Positions 1 to 9,200 of a DNA stretch of 64,000 bases are shown here, piece after piece; within the stretch, counting starts at the first letter, position 1; each line of letters begins with the position of its first letter. A model generated the notes under the pieces. The model did not search any database. It saw only the letters and a list, made by a program, of their open reading frames with translations, and was not told where the DNA came from. Made by a program: the position numbers and the translations under genes. Source of the stretch: JACKDX01 sp964640175 (GTDB lineage Bacteria; Myxococcota_A; Polyangia; Polyangiales; GCA-016699535). The stretch covers positions 62,001 to 126,000 of the forward strand of contig CAZXFW010000008.1 in the NCBI GenBank assembly GCA_964640175.1. Reading direction: 5' to 3'.

Positions 1-478
1 CGAGTTCAATCTTGGCTTCTGTGCACTTCCGCGCAATGGCTAGCTCACGCACAAGCAAACCCTTGGCTTGATCGAGAATGCGGCGTTCGCCAAAAGACAG
101 CTCCTTGCCACACTTGATGCGCAAAATATCCCGAAGCACCTTAGCCACTTGAAAAGGAGACCCACTGGTCAACATTTCCATATACTCACGATGCCGTCGG
201 TTCCAAGGCTGTGCTTCTACAGCAATCTCATCGGACTTCAGCACTTCCAAAACCTTGCTTGCATCACGCTTGGAAATAATCGCACGAAGGCCGGCACGCT
301 GTGCACCGTCGGTAGGCACCATGATCTTCATGCCATTTTCATAGATCTTCATGATGTAAAAGGCCTTTTTGTGGCCGGCGATCTCACGCATCTCGATGCT
401 TGTGACCTCCCCTACTCCGTGGGCGGGATGCACCGCTTTGTCGCCAACCTTGAAATTCGATGTTGCTGCTGTACCCAT
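1..478 (-). CDS. cdnL: CarD/CdnL-family RNA polymerase-binding regulator (3' end cut by window)
   Basis: The minus-strand frame is open from an ATG at 478 to the window edge, giving 159 residues. It reads as a CdnL protein: an N-terminal RNAP-beta-binding Tudor-like part (FKVGDKAVHPAHGVGEV, then NGMKIMVP) and a helical DNA-binding part (WNRRHREYMEML, then LSFGERRILDQAKGLL). CdnL of Myxococcus xanthus is about 164 residues, so only a short tail is missing. The family binds the polymerase beta subunit and stabilises open complexes at rRNA and other sigma-A promoters. The length fits CdnL rather than the longer CarD with its AT-hook tail. A GAGG stretch lies just upstream of the ATG. It follows recA in the same direction, 139 bases away. 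Confidence 0.93.
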   Translation of the reverse strand, partial: MGTAATSNFKVGDKAVHPAHGVGEVTSIEMREIAGHKKAFYIMKIYENGMKIMVPTDGAQRAGLRAIISKRDASKVLEVLKSDEIAVEAQPWNRRHREYMEMLTSGSPFQVAKVLRDILRIKCGKELSFGERRILDQAKGLLVRELAIARKCTEAKIEL

Positions 479-525
479 GCTTGACCTGGCCTCTACCTAC
501 GTGGTGTGTGTTTGAGGTGAATTGA

Positions 526-547
526 ATGAGGCGTAACTATACCTCAT
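526..547 (-). promoter_or_regulatory. Inverted repeat around a candidate cdnL -10 box
   Basis: ATGAGG at 526-531 and CCTCAT at 542-547 form a 6-bp inverted repeat. The spacer holds TATAGT on the minus strand (536-541), a fair -10 hexamer upstream of the cdnL ATG at 478. No convincing -35 is visible. This could be an operator over the promoter, but a repeat this short may be chance. Confidence 0.25.
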
Positions 548-592
548 CAGCGAACCATTTGCACGGCCTAGATTACGAACTATCGCTATTTA

Positions 593-610
593 TTAGGGAA
601 AAATCCCTAA
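593..610 (-). terminator. Hairpin after recA, possible terminator
   Basis: TTAGGGA and TCCCTAA form a perfect 7-bp stem around a four-base loop, 8 bases after the recA stop on the minus strand. The sequence after the stem is AT-rich (TAAATAG) but has no true T-run. It may be a weak or Rho-assisted terminator, or an mRNA-stabilising end. Confidence 0.4.
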
Positions 611-617
611 CCCGGTT

Positions 618-1706
618 CTAGGCCCTGGCCCGGACCGCCTTTGTTCGCGATCCGTTCGTCGTGGACATTCCCTGATCTGAGGGCTCTTCAGCACCGGATG
701 CCTGTGGGCGATGAATCCCCTTACGCTCCAGCAGTTGGCCCTCCAGGGTCGTCAAAATCGCAGGGTGTTCCTCAAGATAGGTACGTGCGTTATCCCGGCC
801 CTGGCCAATACGCTCGCCATTGTAGCTGTACCAAGCGCCCGACTTTTCAACCAAGCGTTCTTCCACGCCCAGATCCAACACATCACCGCTGTGACTGATC
901 CCTTTGCCAAACAAAATATCAAACTCGCAACTTTGAAATGGCGGCGCCATTTTGTTTTTGACGACTTTGACCCGCGTACGGTTGCCTACGGCTTGATCGC
1001 CCGTTTTGATGGTTCCTACACGACGCACATCCAACCGGACAGAAGAGTAAAACTTTAAGGCATTGCCCCCAGAAGTGGTCTCCGGTGAGCCAAACATCAC
1101 ACCAATCTTCATGCGAATCTGGTTGGTGAAAAACAAAATGGTGTTGGATTTGTGAACCGTCGCCGTCAGCTTACGCAACGCTTGGCTCATCAGGCGTGCC
1201 TGAAGCCCCACATGGGTATCGCCCATCTCGCCCTCAATTTCAGCCTTAGGCACAAGCGCGGCCACGGAGTCTACGACGATCAGATCGACTGCGCCGGAGC
1301 GAACTAACAGATCGGCGATTTCGAGTGCCTGCTCACCGTAATCGGGCTGACTTACCAACAATGCCTCGGTATTGACGCCGAGTTTTTTGGCATAGGAAAG
1401 ATCAAGCGCGTGTTCTGCATCGATAAATGCCGCCACGCCCCCGGCACGCTGACATTGCGCAATGGCATGTAAGGTTAATGTGGTCTTACCGCTCGATTCC
1501 GGTCCGTAGATTTCGACAATGCGCCCGCGAGGATAACCGCCCACACCTAATGCCATGTCTAGCGAGATCGAACCGGTGGGCACCACAGGCACTGCGGCCA
1601 CGGCGCCACTGTCGCCAAGCCGCATGATGGCACCTTTGCCATACTGTTTCTCAATAGTGCTTAGGGCTAGCTCAAGTGCCTTTTCGCGGTTGTCCGTGCT
1701 TGTCAT
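618..1706 (-). CDS. recA: Recombinase RecA
   Basis: This is a 362-residue RecA, the normal length, from an ATG preceded by a strong AAGGGGG ribosome site. The Walker A motif GPESSGKTT lies near residue 68. The Walker B region (LIVVDSVAALVPKAEIEGE), the L2 loop (GGNALKFYSSVRLDVRR) and an acidic, serine-rich C-terminal tail follow. RecA forms ATP-dependent filaments on single-stranded DNA for homologous repair and triggers LexA self-cleavage. cinA lies directly upstream in the same direction, the arrangement known from Streptococcus pneumoniae. The 238-base leader carries a LexA-like box and three tandem repeats, suggesting its own damage-inducible promoter. Confidence 0.98.
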   Translation of the reverse strand: MTSTDNREKALELALSTIEKQYGKGAIMRLGDSGAVAAVPVVPTGSISLDMALGVGGYPRGRIVEIYGPESSGKTTLTLHAIAQCQRAGGVAAFIDAEHALDLSYAKKLGVNTEALLVSQPDYGEQALEIADLLVRSGAVDLIVVDSVAALVPKAEIEGEMGDTHVGLQARLMSQALRKLTATVHKSNTILFFTNQIRMKIGVMFGSPETTSGGNALKFYSSVRLDVRRVGTIKTGDQAVGNRTRVKVVKNKMAPPFQSCEFDILFGKGISHSGDVLDLGVEERLVEKSGAWYSYNGERIGQGRDNARTYLEEHPAILTTLEGQLLERKGIHRPQASGAEEPSDQGMSTTNGSRTKAVRARA

Positions 1707-1715
1707 GGTTCCCCC

Positions 1716-1828
1716 TTCACATACATTTCGCGCGACCCAAGGGTCCGCTCAATTCTCACATACATTCGCGCGACCCAAGGGTCCGCTCAATCTTCACATA
1801 CGTTCGCGCGACCCGAGGGTCCGCTCAC
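1716..1828. repeat. Three tandem 37-38 bp repeats in the recA leader
   Basis: Units are 1716-1752, 1753-1790 and 1791-1828. Each reads roughly TCACATAC(A/G)TTCGCGCG followed by ACCC(A/G)AGGGTCCGCTCA, with only a few differences. Each holds an inverted GACCC/GGGTC arm and a core (ACATACGTTC in the third unit) identical to the core of the LexA-like box at 1865-1881. The array sits between that box and the recA ribosome site, so it is probably transcribed as leader RNA. It has no spacers and is not a CRISPR array. Confidence 0.9.
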
Positions 1829-1864
1829 AGGCCGTCTTAGTCTGGTTTGAGGCCTGCCTCAATA

Positions 1865-1881
1865 GCTGAACGTATGTTTAG
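1865..1881 (-). promoter_or_regulatory. LexA (SOS) box of recA, Myxococcus type
   Basis: On the minus strand the site reads CTAAACATACGTTCAGC. As I recall it, the M. xanthus LexA consensus is CTRHAMRYBYGTTCAGS, which this matches at 16 of 17 positions. It lies about 160 bases upstream of the recA ATG, just downstream of a very AT-rich block (about 1905-1935) holding TAAAAT, a plausible -10. The position fits repression of recA by LexA until DNA damage. No lexA gene is in the window. Confidence 0.65.
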
Positions 1882-1944
1882 CACACGCTCGGCTTCTAAC
1901 GCAACTATTTTAAAATATATAATAATAACAATAATTTGCGAAAC

Positions 1945-3177
1945 CTAACCTGCCGCATTGGCAACCAAACGTAACGCCAAATACGCACTGCGGGCGCGGA
2001 TCCGAGCACGTGAACCATGCAACTGGTGAAGCTCCGTATGGGTAGGGCCGTGACGTGTGCTTAACCCAAACCAAACGGTCCCGACCGGCTTGTCTGGGCT
2101 ATGTCCTTGAGGCCCGGCAATGCCCGTCACAGAAACGCCTATGCTGGCATCCACAAGCGCACGCGCTCCCTCGGCCATGGCCGCCGCAGTCTGCGCACTT
2201 ACTGCGCCGTGATCGCGCAGGGTTTCAGCTTTGACACCAAGCAGCTTGGTTTTCGCAAGGTTGGAATACGTCACCGCATCTAACAACAGGTATTCTGAAC
2301 TTCCAGGCACGTCGGTGAGCATGTGACCAATCATACCTCCGGTACATGATTCGGCCACTGCCAAGGTTAACCCTTTTCGTTTCAGACGCTGTCCCACAAA
2401 GGCAGAATACGTGTCCTCACCCTCTCCATAGACAACATCACCCAGACACTCCCGAACACGTTGCGCAACCTCATTGGCTCGCTCCTCTGCCTCCGCCAAC
2501 GTACGTGCCTTCGCAAGCACTTTCACTTCAGTTTCTGGGAAGTGAACGCGGTATCCCATCCGAATATCCGGCGACAGCGCCTCAATGTCAGCAAGCGCAG
2601 CCGCCACTTCAGCTTCGGGCAACCCAAACGTCTGCAGCCGGATTTGATAACAATTGCGTTCTGCCTGATCTGCAATTGATGGCACCACATACGTCTCAAA
2701 CATGGGTTTCATCTCATAGGGCACCCCCGGCATGAAATACATGTCCACGCCCTCAAACGTGATAGCAAAGCCAGGAGCCGTGCCTATGGCATTCGGCAAC
2801 ACGCGAGCGCCTTTCGGCATATCAGCTTGCTTCTGCTGATGGTCTGAAAACTCATACCCACGTATACGTAAGGCTTCAGCAATCACTTCGAAAGATTTTT
2901 TATGCCGCTCTAGCGGCACCCCCACTGCCTTTGCCACACACGCCGACGTGATATCGTCGCTTGTGGGACCCAATCCACCGGTCGCGAGCACCAAAGAATT
3001 CTGCTCCGCAAGCCGTTGTAATGTTTCAACAATACGTGCTTGATCGTCTTCCACCGAGACATGTTCCGTGACGTGAAATCCCAACGCTGTCAAACGGTCT
3101 GCAAGCCAATTGGCATTGGTGTTAACCAACTCGCCCCGAGTGACTTCAGTGCCAATCGTAAAAATCGCCACGGACAT
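1945..3177 (-). CDS. cinA: CinA-type NMN deamidase / competence-damage protein
   Basis: The 410-residue protein has the two-domain CinA layout. The N-terminal MoCF/COG1058 domain starts with FTIGTEVTRGELVNTNANWL and includes ATGGLGPTSDD. The C-terminal PncC domain contains AVAESCTGGMIGHMLTDVPG and VSVTGIAGPQG. The N-terminal domain acts on ADP-ribose and the C-terminal domain deamidates nicotinamide mononucleotide, so the protein serves NAD recycling. The ATG at 3177 has only a weak ribosome site. The gene sits between the lipid-kinase gene (44 bases upstream) and recA, and may be read through from the operon above. Confidence 0.95.
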   Translation of the reverse strand: MSVAIFTIGTEVTRGELVNTNANWLADRLTALGFHVTEHVSVEDDQARIVETLQRLAEQNSLVLATGGLGPTSDDITSACVAKAVGVPLERHKKSFEVIAEALRIRGYEFSDHQQKQADMPKGARVLPNAIGTAPGFAITFEGVDMYFMPGVPYEMKPMFETYVVPSIADQAERNCYQIRLQTFGLPEAEVAAALADIEALSPDIRMGYRVHFPETEVKVLAKARTLAEAEERANEVAQRVRECLGDVVYGEGEDTYSAFVGQRLKRKGLTLAVAESCTGGMIGHMLTDVPGSSEYLLLDAVTYSNLAKTKLLGVKAETLRDHGAVSAQTAAAMAEGARALVDASIGVSVTGIAGPQGHSPDKPVGTVWFGLSTRHGPTHTELHQLHGSRARIRARSAYLALRLVANAAG

Positions 3178-3221
3178 GCTTATGCTTTTACTACGTCTTT
3201 TTTGAGCTCACAAACGTAGCC

Positions 3222-4241
3222 TCAAGACAACGCAGGTTCATCCCTGATGTGGCCATAAAACCGGAGCACAGGACCAGGCTTGATGTTGGCATGAACGATG
3301 TAAGAAACTATCTCGCCATCAATCACAGCAAGCACAGACGCACCTTCGCTGATAGCAATGTCAAGCTGCTTGGCCTTCACGGCATGTAACGTGCTGCTAT
3401 CAATGGAATCGCCTTTCATGACTCTTCCAAGATTCCGAAACACATCCTTCCGACTGGCTGTGCCTATTAAAAGATGGATCTGCCCCTCTTGGCCCGCGTC
3501 GGTAAACAGGCGCAGGAACTTGAGGTCAATGGGAATCGTCGCAGCATGCATGCTGTTAAACGTTTTTGCCTCTTCTACCACTCCGTTCACCATAACGTTG
3601 GCATGGGTTGGCTCAAGCAACTCATCCAGTGCGCGACGCGAAAAAGGAGCAGTCAAAAGCGCACGAGCCACCATGCAGACTGCTGTCGCAAGCTGTGGAT
3701 GCGCATGCGCATAATATTCTTTGAAAAAATTCCCCGCGATGCCACCCACGCCGACCACAAACCCATAGTGTTGAGACTGTTGCCCCGAAGCTGCGCTTAA
3801 CGTGATGTCCATTAATGGAAGGGATTGGCAGGGCATGGCTTGATCAGAGACAAAGCCCGACTTTAACTCTGCAAGCACGTTGACGCTTTTTTTATGTAGC
3901 CCAAGGTAACTTGCAACGAAATTAATAGTCCCCGCATGCCCTGGAACCAAGATCGGCATATACGCTTGCCACTCGGAGGCATAACGTTCTTTTAGTATCA
4001 CCGCACATTCGCGAATGATCCCATGCAATGTGCCATCTCCGCCTTCTGCAAATACATGGGTGATGGGATAGGCTACCCACTGACGCAATACAGCTCTGAG
4101 TTCTTCAGTCGTATGGGTAAGTCGCACCACCCCATACTCACCAATCGCCGCTTCAAGATCTGTAAGCCGAGGTGTACGTTTACGGTTAGCCCTGCTGTTT
4201 GCGTTAACGACGACGCCAACGTAAGGGCGCAGCGCCGCCAC
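3222..4241 (-). CDS. Diacylglycerol kinase-fold lipid kinase
   Basis: The protein opens with PYVGVVVNANSRANRKR, the first strand and basic loop of the DAGK catalytic domain. Near residue 63 it has AEGGDGTLHGII, the nucleotide-binding GGDGT motif. The C-terminal part resembles the second domain of the YegS/LCB5 family. The family phosphorylates diacylglycerol, sphingoid bases or related lipids at the inner membrane; the substrate here cannot be told. I chose GTG at 4241, one base past the stop of the upstream gene, because earlier starts would overlap that gene by about 110 bases with unconserved residues. The length is then 339 residues. It appears translationally coupled to the HgdB-like gene. 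Confidence 0.85.
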   Translation of the reverse strand: MAALRPYVGVVVNANSRANRKRTPRLTDLEAAIGEYGVVRLTHTTEELRAVLRQWVAYPITHVFAEGGDGTLHGIIRECAVILKERYASEWQAYMPILVPGHAGTINFVASYLGLHKKSVNVLAELKSGFVSDQAMPCQSLPLMDITLSAASGQQSQHYGFVVGVGGIAGNFFKEYYAHAHPQLATAVCMVARALLTAPFSRRALDELLEPTHANVMVNGVVEEAKTFNSMHAATIPIDLKFLRLFTDAGQEGQIHLLIGTASRKDVFRNLGRVMKGDSIDSSTLHAVKAKQLDIAISEGASVLAVIDGEIVSYIVHANIKPGPVLRFYGHIRDEPALS

Positions 4242-4242
4242 A

Positions 4243-6204
4243 CTAAGCAGCCACAGGCAGTTTAACTTTGTTGGACACTTCCGAAGGCTCAGACTCAACC
4301 ACAGCCTTGGCATCGTCTGCTGAAAACAACCTATCCACACAGCGATTCCAGCCACGCTGCAACGCAGGAATCACTGCGTTACTCGCCTGGGGAGCTTGTT
4401 TAATAAGCGAGCCAATCTCATCAATCCCGGGCACCATGCTGAATGCTTCTTTAGCCATCCACTTCGCCAAAGATGGTACGTACGGCATCACCTTGCGGCT
4501 GATTTCCACATGATGTGGCAAATCACTTTGTATAAATTGCTGCGTACGATGGGCCATACGTGCCACGTGAACCTGTGCCCTACCAAGAGGGCCTTTACCA
4601 ATCAATGGCGCCACATGGTGAATCACATCCGTCGCTGTGCCTGCGGATACATGCGGTGCCTTAAACAACGCTTTGCCGTACTGCGCCGTTTCTAAAAATG
4701 CCTTCACTTGCTCTTGAGTCACTCCATACTGAGCAAGCGTTTCTTGCATCTCTTGCTGAGCACGTTGACGCGCCTTGAACAAGTACATTTGCACACGAGA
4801 ATAAAAATTGACCGCGCCATCGCCGCTCGTCTCCACAGCACAGAAAATCGCCTCTGGAAACAACTCGGTAATCACTGACTGCACCCCATCAGAAACCCCA
4901 GAGCTTGGCATACACCCAAACGGTTTTACGCTGAGTGTCATGTGTGCTTTTTGATCTTGGGTATTTAAAATCAGCTTGGCGACTTCCATATGGCCTTCAC
5001 CACCACGAAGCTCTGAGTTGTAGTGGCTATGGCCGACTTCGGCGACTCGATCCATATCAGGAAGCTTGTAACCATACAGCCCTACAGAATTGGCAAACAC
5101 ACCAAACACACGGCGCAACACAAATTCACCAATCCACAAGCCCGCCATTTTGACCCCGACATCTTGTCCTTCAAGACCAAAGGCGCCTCCATCGGTACCA
5201 CGCAAGGATTTACGTGCCTCGGTGTCATGACGAAACTCCCATAAATTGTATAAAAGGAGCGCAGCAATCAATTGGATATCGCACTCTGCGCCTTCCTCTT
5301 CCAAAAAACGCTGCAACTGATAGTTACCATCGCCTTCCGTGGTCATCGCCCAAAACTCACCTAAGATGCTGACTTTGGGTTTAATGGTAGAGCGATCGAC
5401 CTTGATCTGGCTCAATATGCTTCGGCCCCGCCGCAATGCCATGACAACACTGCCACGCCTAGCCAACGCATCGTATACTTCCTTTTTGACAGCCTGAAGC
5501 GCACGGTCGGTCGCTCCCTTTTCGACTTCATAAGGCCGAATGCGATAGGCCACTGCATTGATGACATCGCCTGACAAAAGCGCTTTGCCTAATGCAATAA
5601 AAAAGGGAGGATTGAGCACCAATCCAAGCTCTTCGCCGGTGGCTTGCTTGAGGCCACCTGTTTGCTGAAACAACAGCACTCGAAACCCATCAAAACCAGC
5701 GTCACGTAAAGCCTTGCGATATTCCGTCACATACATGCCAAACCGACAAGGCCCACATGCTCCTGCCGTCATAAACACATAATTGGCAATGACTTCTTCA
5801 CTGCTTAGACCTTCTTCATCACGCAGTCGGCATAACTCTTTGACCAAATTGCCCACCGTAAAATACGTGGGATTACACTGTGATTTGTTTCCAAACTCTT
5901 TGCCAAATCGGAGCGATTCATAGTCAGGGCAGTCAAGCGCGCGTACGTTGTAACCTTGTCCCTTGAGTGCACCTTCAACCAGATAATCGTGCGCCATGGT
6001 GAGCCCACCAAGCAACAACGTCACCTTAGGGCGTTCTTTCGCGGTAAAGAACGGATTGACCATGGCATCCGTCCAATGCTCTTTGGCTTCAAGGCCCAGT
6101 CGTTTGCGTTCCTTAGCCTCAAACTCTGCGAGTGCTGCATCGACATCAAGCGTATGAGCGGACCCTTGGGCCGCGCGAATATCTGGATGTGGATTTTCTG
6201 TCAT
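4243..6204 (-). CDS. HgdB-like acyl-CoA dehydratase/reductase-related Fe-S protein
   Basis: The 653-residue protein resembles the C-terminal part of the large acyl-CoA dehydratase activase-related proteins and the D-component of 2-hydroxyacyl-CoA dehydratases. Probable cluster cysteines are in SQCNPTYFT, TAGACGPCRFGMY and FGCMPSSG. Such proteins accept low-potential electrons from an ATP-driven activase and pass them to a substrate. Start ATG 6204 follows TAAGGGAGAA at good spacing; an upstream in-frame start at 6243 lacks this and would touch the preceding stop. It lies 38 bases after the activase gene in the same operon. The substrate is unknown, and a double-cubane-cluster reductase role is possible but unproved. 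Confidence 0.8.
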   Translation of the reverse strand: MTENPHPDIRAAQGSAHTLDVDAALAEFEAKERKRLGLEAKEHWTDAMVNPFFTAKERPKVTLLLGGLTMAHDYLVEGALKGQGYNVRALDCPDYESLRFGKEFGNKSQCNPTYFTVGNLVKELCRLRDEEGLSSEEVIANYVFMTAGACGPCRFGMYVTEYRKALRDAGFDGFRVLLFQQTGGLKQATGEELGLVLNPPFFIALGKALLSGDVINAVAYRIRPYEVEKGATDRALQAVKKEVYDALARRGSVVMALRRGRSILSQIKVDRSTIKPKVSILGEFWAMTTEGDGNYQLQRFLEEEGAECDIQLIAALLLYNLWEFRHDTEARKSLRGTDGGAFGLEGQDVGVKMAGLWIGEFVLRRVFGVFANSVGLYGYKLPDMDRVAEVGHSHYNSELRGGEGHMEVAKLILNTQDQKAHMTLSVKPFGCMPSSGVSDGVQSVITELFPEAIFCAVETSGDGAVNFYSRVQMYLFKARQRAQQEMQETLAQYGVTQEQVKAFLETAQYGKALFKAPHVSAGTATDVIHHVAPLIGKGPLGRAQVHVARMAHRTQQFIQSDLPHHVEISRKVMPYVPSLAKWMAKEAFSMVPGIDEIGSLIKQAPQASNAVIPALQRGWNRCVDRLFSADDAKAVVESEPSEVSNKVKLPVAA

Positions 6205-6242
6205 TACCGTTTCTCCCTTATGATGATTACTCTCCGCTCTCA

Positions 6243-9200
6243 CTACGACAAAACCGCTACAGGTACGACTTCGCCAGACGCGCTCTTTTTACCCAGCTGA
6301 ATCAACGTGTCCGATGGTGGTTGTCCCTGGTCCTCATGAAGATCGGGCTCAACATGGTAGTGTCGTACTTTGTCCGAAAGAATTTTGATCTCGCGAGCCA
6401 AGCTTAAATCATGCTGCCTTCGCTCCGCCATCTGTGCAGCCTTGAGGCGTAATAGCTCTAACCGCTTTTCATCAATGCGACGTTCAAGTTCGTGTTTTTT
6501 ACGGGCAAGATCTTCAAGCCGTTCTTCATGAAGCTTCAGCGAATGTGCATAGGTCTTAACGCGAATCTTAATAGATCCACCCGGTTTATTGGCATCAATA
6601 TCGTGAAGTGCGGAGTACGGAACTGCACTCTTTTCCACGATGCGATCAATGATGCCGTAGGTCGGCGCATCATGGCCACACTTAAAGCTGCTCAGATCCA
6701 AAAGCACAACGTTGGGGTGCCTCGCGGCAAATTTGGCAGCCCAAACTTTCATCGCAGAGTTGGCAGAGTAATTTTCAGGCCATACGTCGTTAATATCCAA
6801 GGGGGATTGGATCTTCCCTGTCTTTAGATCTTCCTCAAAAAACCGAGATAACCATTGTTCATCCTTAGGAATGGAACGAATCGAAAGGACAGGGTATCCC
6901 AACACCTGAAACTCGTCAGGAATGCCATGGTGCAAGCCTGGATCCAAATGGTAAGGACGTCCCACCATAAGAATGGCGACACGGTTATCTACTTCAACCT
7001 GTTCTAGTATTGCTTTCCCTTTATCTTGCAAGTCCCGGTCAAACTCCCTTAACGCAGCAAATCCCTGTTCTACGGCAAAGTCATTTTCGTCCTCAGACAT
7101 GCCGAGCTGCTCATGAAACGCTTGAAACAACCGATGTTTCATCAAGACCGGCTCTTGAAAGCTAAAAGACGGATCCAAATAGGTAATGCCTCGTTGAGCA
7201 AAGTAGTCCTGTTCCTTGGTGAATGCAGCCTTCATGACATCAGGCGTGCCAGCCACAATAGGACAAGACGCGTAGTCTTGAGCATGTTTAATGAACGATG
7301 GGATATGCGTCAGGATGGGAAAGAAAATTGCATTGAGCGGTGTTTTAGGATGCACATGGAAAAACAGCTGATGAAAGTGTGCTTGGCACACCTTCGCCGG
7401 ATAACAAGGATCGACTGATCCATATTTGCCACCCTCTTGCCACATCTCTTCCGTCGTGGGATCGCTGAACACAATATTGCTACGCTGTACCCCAAGTGTT
7501 TCAAAATAAGTGCGCCAGAAAGGTGCTGTGGAATACATGTTAAGCACACGCGGTATCCCTACACGCCACTGCTTACGGTGTGCCACGGCTTCTTCGGACG
7601 AACGCTGAAACCCGCGCAGGTAAGCGGTGCGTTTGGTAGAGCCCCAAAACGTCGTTTCCACCCGCACATCTTCTTTGGGGCTCTGTGCTTGTGGCAAGGC
7701 CGCTGGTTTGAAGAATCCCTGAAATGCGCGTCGGCCTTCATAGGTGACTAAGTTCGGGAATTCCTTCATGATTTTTTTACGCTCTGCCACTACCTGAAGC
7801 ATCGCTTCCTTGGACTCCACGGTGCCTTTCTCACAGGAAAAACCACTGATATAGCGGCTTTTTGTTCCATCAGGACGGTAGGCATCAATGAACGTGCGCG
7901 AGCAGTTGTTTGCACAGAACGTACATTTGGTGGCTTCGTCATTACGAGTTTCGTAACGCAGCTCAATCGCGGCATCCGCTCCGATGAATGTGGAATGCCC
8001 CCGGCGCTTAACCACGCGCAAGGTTTCCATGGCAGCGCCGATTGCGCCCGCTTCTCCACTATGAGGATGCACAAACACTTCGGCATCCGGCACGCGTTCT
8101 TTGATGTAATCTACTTGGGCTTTAACAGCAGCTAGATTGTATTGTGTACCGCCTTGCAATACGAAGCGGCGTCCAAGCGAGGCAAGCCTAGGAATAGCAA
8201 CCACATATTGCCACACATTCTTCGGAAGCACCTGCGCCAACCCTGCCATCAGCTCTTCTTTCGAAAAACCTTCTTTCTGAAAGTTAACGCGATCGGTATC
8301 TAAAAATACGGCACAGCCATAGTTAAACTTTGGAGCGAGCTCCGCACCAAACGCATGGTCGGCAAACTCTGTCACAGGCACACCAAACTGGTCAGCCATC
8401 GCCTGAAGGAGCATCCCGTTGCCCGCAGAACACTGATTCGAAAGTTTAAACGATCGAATGTCGCCGTTTTCCATGAATAGGACTTTGATGTCTTGCCCAC
8501 CGATGTCACAAATGACATCGATATCTCCAAAGTAGTGCGTGGCACTCATCATGTGAGCCACGGTTTCAACGATATTTACATCGGCGTTAAGGCACTCTTG
8601 AAGAACATCCGCGGCATAACCTGTTGCACCAAAACCAACCACTTTAAGCGTAGCACCTTGACTGGCCACCCGCTCTCGCAACTCTGCAATCAGGTCTTTG
8701 GTGTCTTGAATCGGATTTCCTTTTGAAAGCGTATACGCCTTGAGCAACAAGTTGCCTTTGTCATCCATCAAGACCGCTTTGGAAGACGTACTACCACCAT
8801 CAAGACCAATCACTCCCTGTACAATCTGCCCTGGCGCAAAAGTGGCTTGCTGAAAGAAGGGAATGCGATACATCTCGCGAAATTGTTCAAGCTCAGCATG
8901 CGTTCGTGCCAGAGGCGGACCTGCACTCTGCCCTAAACGCGTAGCCCTGCCTTCGGTGGTATAGCGTTTAAGACCATCCAACCCAGCGTAGCGTCCTACA
9001 TCGGATGCTTCGTGTAGCCCATACATCACTGCGCCATATGCCGCGTAGAGCTCGGCATTTTTTGGAACCACAATCAACTCTTCCAATGGAACGTCTTTTG
9101 GGAACTCAAACCCACGCTCCTGCCACGTCTCAGGAATACGTTTGCGCCAACACTCCTGCAAAAAAGGCAAATACGTGTTCGGCCCCCCAAGCAGAAGCAC

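Noticed and set aside
68..484. Plus-strand open frame of 138 codons at the left edge
   Set aside because: It is antisense to cdnL, whose minus-strand sequence matches a known family across the whole length.
1716..1828. Tandem repeats as a CRISPR array
   Set aside because: The units are contiguous with no spacers, only three copies, and no cas gene is near.
4242..4355. Longer N-terminus for the lipid kinase
   Set aside because: It would overlap the HgdB-like gene by about 110 bases and adds residues with no family similarity.
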